From Spirosoma foliorum (GTDB lineage Bacteria; Bacteroidota; Bacteroidia; Cytophagales; Spirosomataceae), in contig NZ_CP059732.1 of the NCBI RefSeq assembly GCF_014117325.1, positions 3,423,001 through 3,487,000 on the forward strand: 64,000 nucleotides of DNA, in the 5' to 3' direction. Each line of letters opens with the position of its first letter. The first letter of the stretch is position 1. This document shows positions 63,031 to 64,000 of this stretch, one piece after another. The notes under the pieces are model-generated. The model was not told the origin of the DNA, ran no database searches, and was given only the letters and a program-made list of their open reading frames with translations. Both the position numbers and the translations under genes were made by a program.

Positions 63031-64000
63031 ATGACCATGAACAATAACCTCCAATTCTTAAGCCCTATTGATGGCGATATGCTCCACGCCCGCGATGGCG
63101 TAACAACCGTAGACGGCCTGGAAATCGACGTACAGGTATCGGCTCCAGCATCGCATCAGTTAACTATCAATGGGATCGGGGCGAACTATAAACAGGGCGT
63201 TTTTTCGGGAAAGGTCCGTTTAAGTCAATTCGACAATACGATTACTGTTCATGACGTCACAACCGATGAAAATAAAGCTATTCGGGTGTACTGGCTGCCG
63301 AATTTTGCGGGTCATTATCGGCTGTCGATTGACGATAACATCTGGTTTCTGCGGGATATTTATCAACAACAGGGCAACTACCAGTCGCTATTCGACAATC
63401 CCTATCTGGGCTTTTTGAAGAAAATACATTTGGCTTACGGCACCAAAATTCACCTCAACCTTTTTTATCAGACCGACGGATTCAACCTGTCGCAGTTTCC
63501 CGACCGTTTCAAAGCGGAATGGCAGGCCAACGCCGACTGGCTTCGACTGAGTTTCCATGCCTGGGGTGAATTTCCAGACAAGCCTTACCAGCAAGCCGGT
63601 TACGAGCAGGTAGCCCAGGATTGCGCCATCGTGAAAGAGCAGATTCAACGGTTTGCGGGTGAGGCTGTTATGGGACCTGTTACAACCCTTCACTGGGGCG
63701 AAGCGACGGTCGAAGGTTCACGAGCCTTACGCGACGCGGGATACATTGGCCAATTGGGATACTTCAACGTTGACGATGAGTTGCCACCGGTTTCCTACTA
63801 TCTCGATGTAGCGCAGCGTCGGCACATGAAAAAACGGTTTGTCTGGCACGATAATCAGGAAGACATCACGTTCATTCGGAGCAGTATTGTACTCGACAAA
63901 ACAGAGCTTCCTGACATTGTTCCATACCTGGACAACTACGAGAATCAACCCTCGGGCCTCCCCCCCTTTCGTTGATTTACTCGTACACGAACAATATTTC
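63031..64000 (+). pseudogene. Polysaccharide-deacetylase-like protein, frameshifted near its 3' end and cut by the window edge
   Basis: The frame from the ATG at 63031 gives about 314 residues and stops at 63975. It has a beta domain (about 1-95) followed by a barrel with HLNLFYQTDG, LRLSFHAWGEFPDKP and VTTLHWGEATVEGS, a pattern of His and Asp suggestive of NodB-like or related deacetylases; the family call is tentative. The stop follows a run of seven C (63960-63966). Removing one C gives GLPPFVDLLVHEQYF, a natural-looking C-terminus that continues past the window edge. It follows the GH20-like gene and may act on the same glycan. Confidence 0.6.

Noticed and set aside
1..64000. tRNA, rRNA, riboswitch or insertion-sequence features
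   Set aside because: No cloverleaf-like or conserved rRNA stretch, no known riboswitch core and no transposase gene was seen by reading; an Infernal or tRNAscan search would be needed to exclude them fully.

Overview
The window looks like a Bacteroidota chromosome, most likely Cytophagales and plausibly Spirosoma or a near relative. The evidence is two SusC/SusD outer-membrane uptake pairs, a type IX secretion C-terminal signal, GldE, a Bacteroidota-type cytochrome c maturation cluster, and -7 promoter boxes of the TAnnTTTG type. Genus is inference. I found no rRNA, tRNA, CRISPR array, prophage or insertion sequence.

Layout. 1-5985: an extracellular polysaccharide block (N-terminus of a sugar formyltransferase-like gene, exported carbohydrate esterase, two GT2 glycosyltransferases around a WcaF-type acetyltransferase, polyprenyl-phosphate sugar-phosphate transferase). 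6143-11125: small unknown genes, an orphan CHASE3 histidine kinase and an exported DmpA-like peptidase. 11456-19871: ccmB, ccmC, ccmD-like, ccmE, ccmF, a small membrane protein, gldE, pyrE, an OsmC protein and a 4Fe-4S/CDGSH protein. 19953-30252 (minus strand): locus A, a SusC/SusD operon with a GH20 hexosaminidase and three exported enzymes (RidA, SelA-like PLP enzyme, amidohydrolase), facing a DeoR regulator at 30577. 31504-47632: two unknown coiled-coil membrane proteins, dioxygenase, acetyltransferase, PhzF, GtrA, M43 protease, ChrA, oxygenase, superoxide dismutase, RecR, ClpS, a sodium symporter and a TlpA-like protein. 47646-64000: a cupin gene, then locus B: GntR regulator, SusC/SusD, creatininase-family hydrolase, RidA, beta-hydroxyacid-type dehydrogenase, enolase-superfamily enzyme, EamA transporter, DapA-like lyase, SDR, a GH20-like enzyme and a deacetylase-like protein.

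How they fit. Locus B is tied together by 4-bp gene overlaps and by four copies of one palindrome (TTTTGT-WW-ACAAAA) at three promoters, including that of the GntR gene. This predicts an autoregulated pathway for a nitrogen-containing sugar derivative or sugar acid, which is the best candidate here for an undescribed system. Locus A pairs the same kinds of activity (hexosaminidase, amide hydrolysis, RidA) with an apparently periplasmic PLP enzyme.

Two window-wide features stand out. Intergenic spaces are filled with long, mostly unrelated inverted repeats (up to 49 of 50 bases paired), some nested, some reaching stop or start codons. Four genes carry single-base frameshifts, three of them in C/G runs of 7, 8 and 9, so sequencing error must be excluded before any is called a true pseudogene.
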